Shown one piece after another: positions 33,701 to 37,314 of a DNA stretch of 37,314 bases. The stretch comes from Paraglomus occultum (lineage: Eukaryota > Glomeromycota > Glomeromycetes > Paraglomerales > Paraglomeraceae), in the NCBI GenBank assembly GCA_910592205.1, contig CAJVPJ010000178.1, positions 1 to 37,314 of the forward strand, written 5' to 3'. The first letter of the stretch is position 1, and every line of letters begins with the position of its first letter. The position numbers were made by a program, and so were the translations under genes. The notes below the pieces were generated by a model, which saw only the letters and a program-made list of their open reading frames with translations, was not told where the DNA came from and searched no databases.

Positions 33701-35951
33701 CAGGGACGCAACGTACCTTTGGGAATACACTGCAACTTGTATCGTTTAATTTATTTAAAGACAAGAAGGTTCTTACTCAGAATATAGTTGGAATTGCAAC
33801 AGTGGAAGAGTATATGGTCATTGCTGAATTAGTTGAAGACGGTCAGAGTCTTCGATTATTGGTTACTGTTGATGGAAAGCAGCTTGCACCAGCAGACTTT
33901 CCACCCAATATGAAAATGACCAATCACGTAAGTCCAAGTTGATAGCCATTCGTGTATACGTTAATGAGTTATCAATTTACCCTATTCAATCCATCTCAGG
34001 CTTTCACAATTCTCGAGTCAAAAACGCACGCCATCATGCTTCATGTGACCACAGAATCACGTCGTCAGAACGAATGGGGTAGCATACTTAAATCCAATTC
34101 TAACGGCACCTATTTCAGACTCTCTCTCCCATATGTCAAGCGAGATGATCGCGGATATGTTGACTTTGACAAGATGCAGGGAATTCAAGGAATTGCTCTC
34201 GCGAATATTGTCAAAAATCCTGATGAAGTTAATCTAGGGGGAGAAAAACAAATTGCCAGTAAAATTACATACAATGATGGTAAGTCCTCTGATGTGTTTT
34301 TTCTTTCTTTCTAACACACTACTTACTATTTGTATTTTCTCCGGTATAGGCGGAGATTGGCATGATATCAAAAGTCCCGAAGCGGATTCTAATCGAAAGA
34401 AATATGACTGCGTATGTTTACTTTTTACTTTGAAATTTGAAATTTGTGACGATTAACTGAAGTATATTCTAATTTTAAAATTTTTCAGAAGGATCAATGT
34501 AACCTTCATCTACACAGCTTTACAGAATGGAGAGATCCTCGTGACACTTTCAGCGCTTCATCTGCAGTCGGTCTAATGATGGGCGTTGGCAACGTTGGCG
34601 GTTATCTAACTCGATACGAAGACGGTGACACGTTCTTGACGCGTGATGGAGGCGTTACATGGGAAGAAGTTAAAAAAGGTGCTCATCTACATGAAATTGG
34701 TGACCAAGGCGCTATTCTAGTCGTCGTAGATGATGAACAAGCTACAGACAAAGTATGGTATTCATTTGATGAGGGCGATTCGTGGCATTCGTTGATCATC
34801 ACATCGAATGGTGAGCGTGTTAGAGTGAAAGACATTGCTACTGTTCCTGGCGGTACAAGCAGAAGATTCCTACTATGGGGTCATGTGATTGGAGAATATA
34901 GTAAAGAGATAGCAGTGCATCTTGATTTTGCTGGATTGCTTGCACGAAAATGTGAATTAGATATCAAGAATGCCGATAACGATGACTTTGAGCTTTGGAC
35001 TTTGAAACGACCAGACGGTGAATCTTGTGTGTTCGGCAGAGAAGTAAAGTACAACAGAAGAATACGTGGTCAAAAGTGCTATATTGGAAGCGAAGTCATA
35101 CAACCAAAGGAGGTGGTCAAGAATTGCACATGCACAGACTATGATTTCGAATGGCAAGTAGAAAGAAATGCGTTTACATTTATTATTTTGAACATGTTTT
35201 TACTGACTTACTTATAATTATGTTTTAGTGAATACAATTACCTTCGTAATCCTGAGACCAACAAGTGTGAGTTGGCACCAGGCACTTCCCCAATAACCAT
35301 TGATATGAAAGAACAATGCTCCAAGTCAGACTATTACTACGAGAAAATAACAGGGTGAGTTTAGAAATATCCGGTCACATTATCTACGACGGGTGGCATA
35401 ATTTATTAATGAATGATCTTTTCATAGTTATCGCAAGATTCCCATTTCGCAATGTGAAGGTGGTGAAGATAAACGCGGTCCACGCAGACGATGCCCAGGA
35501 AAAGGTTATTCTGCAGGCACATGGTTCCTGATTATCCTTTCGCCATTTGTTGCTGCTGGCGCATTCTTAGCGTACGTCCTCTATAAACGTCGTGGAAGAT
35601 ACGCTACATATGGGTAAGTGATGGACTCATCCTAGTCATTCTATTCGACAAGTGTTCAAAATGTGTCTAACATATGCCCTCAAATGTAATTTCATAAACA
35701 GCCAAATAAGACTAGGAGACACGCCCAGTTCCAGCTTGCTTGAATATATATACACAGTTCCTATCACGATTCTCGATCTTATATTATCAATTCGTATACC
35801 CGAGTTCATCTCTCGTCGTATGCCCGACATTCCGCTATTTGGTTCTGGCGGGGCACGGTCACGCACCAGCCATCAATATACGCCAGTAGCGCAGGACGAG
35901 GACCCGCATGAAGTGTTAATGGATGATTACGAGAATGATAATGATGAATGA
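27742..35951 (+). CDS. VPS10: VPS10/sortilin-family sorting receptor with three VPS10 modules
   Basis: A type I receptor that, by family, binds soluble hydrolases in the late Golgi and carries them to endosomes. There are 23 exons: 27742-27918, 28059-28190, 28277-28474, 28575-29599, 29680-29920, 29988-30279, 30364-30449, 30533-30658, 30747-31220, 31342-31720, 31796-31866, 31956-32412, 32485-32570, 32644-32750, 32838-33016, 33093-33115, 33199-33927, 34000-34279, 34350-34411, 34489-35153, 35229-35354, 35428-35613 and 35702-35951. All phases agree, giving 2116 residues. A signal peptide occupies about 1-36. Three modules follow at about 40-688, 690-1343 and 1345-1998, each with Asp-box repeats (SFDDGATW, SRDDGATW, TRDGGVTW) and a C-terminal 10CC part (CPCTDEDYEC; CPCQDNDFEC; CTCTDYDFEC). 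The span is about 2003-2024. The roughly 90-residue tail has YTPV and an acidic end. Yeast Vps10 has two modules in 1579 residues. Intron 20 is GC-AG. Confidence 0.93.
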
Positions 35952-36043
35952 TAGTAGATAATACTGTTACGTACGTTACGGAAAATTATGTGATGACGGT
36001 GATATAGAATTTCTGTACGTTTATTTTCCTCAAGTCAAAATGT

Positions 36044-36049
36044 AATAAA
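36044..36049 (+). terminator. Polyadenylation signal candidate for VPS10 gene
   Basis: AATAAA occurs 93 nt after the VPS10 stop codon, inside atgtaataaacttg, followed by T/G-rich sequence. The distance suits a fungal 3' end, but AATAAA is frequent in AT-rich DNA. Confidence 0.4.
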
Positions 36050-36722
36050 CTTGATTGTGTTCAAACGAAGAAGCGTAAAATGTCAGACTTTCTGGATGAA
36101 TATACGTTGGCATTGTATAAATTTTGGTATAACGACAATTTTGGTCTGTAGACATCTTTTTACTCTAGCATACAATTATCCTCTCTGAGCTATAATACCG
36201 TACTAGTGCCATTTTTGTAAGATCACGAGATAGCCAAAATAAAAACGCCAATTAAAATCAACAAATACTGTACCTTAATCTCTGTACGTCCCCGGCCTGC
36301 TGTTAGCGCTCTTCCCATTCGTTCAAATGGTGCGTCTTTCATAAAACTCTGTTTTTTATGATTGCATGACCTTTATTTGTTATCTGCTGCGTTTTTATAA
36401 TTTTTATCGTTTTATTTGTCTATTTAGTGCCTCGAAGATATTTGACTTTGAAGCCTCCGAACGAAGAAAAATTATCCTCAGACATCGAAATTAAAGTATA
36501 TATATATACCACAATAAACGCTGTTTGCGTTATAGCTAACAATTAATCGCATAAGTAATAATTGATTGTTGAACCAGTACACCGCTTGAATGAGTTGTAT
36601 GGTATGTAAATACATGTATCAACAGCAAAAAACATTGCTAGCACCCAGAAACCACCAAAGACACCAATTTGACACAAGACGATGTAAAAAGTGTTATTTA
36701 CATAATAATAATAGATATTAAT
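36050..36722. other. Intergenic spacer
   Basis: AT-rich sequence between the 3' end of the VPS10 gene and the 3' end of the broken minus-strand gene. I see no coding exon, repeat or RNA gene here. Confidence 0.4.
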
Positions 36723-37207
36723 CTAACTGTCCAATTCTGCAATTCTTTCGAAATGGTCTCCTTTAACCAGTATACAACGTCTCGGCTTTCTACACCAACT
36801 CTGAAAGTACTCGGAACACTCTACTTGTGATACGCTGTTGTTAATTTTAGAACTCTTTAATTCTCTTAAGACGCTTTCCGTTAATTTTTGGAAATGAGCC
36901 AGATCAGGCTATTCTATTAAGAGGGTATGGAAGCAATACGACTCCCCTTCCCAAAGATGCTTGGTGACTTTAACTTTTGTGACGCTTGCATCGTAAGTAC
37001 GCGAAGGAACCCGGTTTGGCACATTCCAGCGTAACTTTTTGAACTCACCTGTTACTTCTCAAAATAAATCTCTGGATCGAAAATTCCTTGTAAATATCTT
37101 CAGTGTCAATATCCAAATGATAAGCAAATCTGTTGTGTTGTATAAAGAAGACATGGTTTATGGTTAGCTCATATGTTATAATATCAACTGTAGCACAATA
37201 TCGTTGA
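36723..37207 (-). pseudogene. Broken or partial gene of unknown family
   Basis: Two exons, 37049-37207 and 36723-36984, join in phase across a 64-nt intron (GTGAGT...gcaag). The first encodes HVFFIQHNRF, HLDIDTEDIYKEF and SIQRFILRSN. The second encodes VTKVKVTKHLWEGESY and FHTLLIE, then an in-frame TAG at 36909-36911, then 61 more codons (PDLAHFQKLTESVLREL, SEYFQSWCRKPRR) to a final TAG at 36723. An upstream acceptor at 37208-37209, preceded by atactaatac as a branch site, suggests further 5' exons beyond the window or destroyed by the adjacent satellite. The composition is protein-like on both sides of the TAG. It could be a nonsense-mutated gene, or the protein could simply end at 36909. 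I recognise no domain. Confidence 0.4.
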
Positions 37208-37241
37208 CTCGTAAATGTTAAATTTGGGTCCGTATTAGTAT

Positions 37242-37314
37242 CATTTCACCGAAAATCATTTCACCGACGTAATATTTCACCGACAACCATTTAGCCGAAA
37301 ATCATTTCATCGAC
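37242..37314. repeat. Short satellite of catttcaccga(a/c) units
   Basis: Five degenerate copies of a 14-17 bp unit run to the edge of the window: catttcaccgaaaat, catttcaccgacgtaat, atttcaccgacaac, catttagccgaaaat, catttcatcgac. The array probably continues beyond the window. It resembles the ATTTCxCCGAA-type short tandem units seen in many eukaryotic genomes and abuts the broken gene. Confidence 0.8.

Overview
The window looks like nuclear DNA of an early-diverging filamentous fungus, most likely Mucoromycota and perhaps Glomeromycotina. Reasons: AT-rich spacers; genes broken into many short exons by GT-AG introns of mostly 60-90 nt; a fungal-type aminodeoxychorismate lyase, a DUF3712-like protein and a VPS10 sorting receptor; a CARM1-type arginine methyltransferase, which budding yeast lacks; and a decayed Crinkler-like NTPase. 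The taxon is inferred. I found no rRNA, tRNA, CRISPR array or prokaryotic signal.

Left part (1-8630): a dispersed repeat (104-265); an aminodeoxychorismate lyase gene on the minus strand (656-1888, 7 exons); a small ubiquitin-like protein (2423-2840, minus); a CARM1/PRMT4 methyltransferase (3509-5234, minus, 6 exons); and a multi-span membrane protein with a disordered acidic N-terminus (6939-8630, plus).

Middle (8631-21809): a 194-bp MITE with long inverted repeats (9051-9244); an intronless two-span membrane protein with paired PPxY motifs (10712-11935, minus); a long gene-poor stretch; a convergent pair made of a doubtful small spliced gene (15423-15922, plus) and an unrecognised 5-exon gene carrying a one-base frameshift in a homopolymer (15953-16796, minus); and a DUF3712-like single-span protein (19020-21809, minus) whose intron contains a long CA-rich satellite.

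Right part (21810-37314): about 5.9 kb of decayed sequence, including a Crinkler-type P-loop NTPase pseudogene (24911-25437), other degraded coding stretches and a second copy of the dispersed repeat. It is followed by the largest gene, a 23-exon VPS10 sortilin-like receptor (27742-35951, plus) of about 2116 residues with three VPS10 modules rather than the two of yeast Vps10. The window ends with a broken gene (36723-37207) next to a short satellite.

The genes do not form a pathway. They read as independent housekeeping loci (folate synthesis, histone/RNP methylation, vacuolar sorting) separated by transposon-derived and decaying DNA. All exon models were derived by hand from splice signals, reading-frame continuity and family motifs; they have no transcript support.
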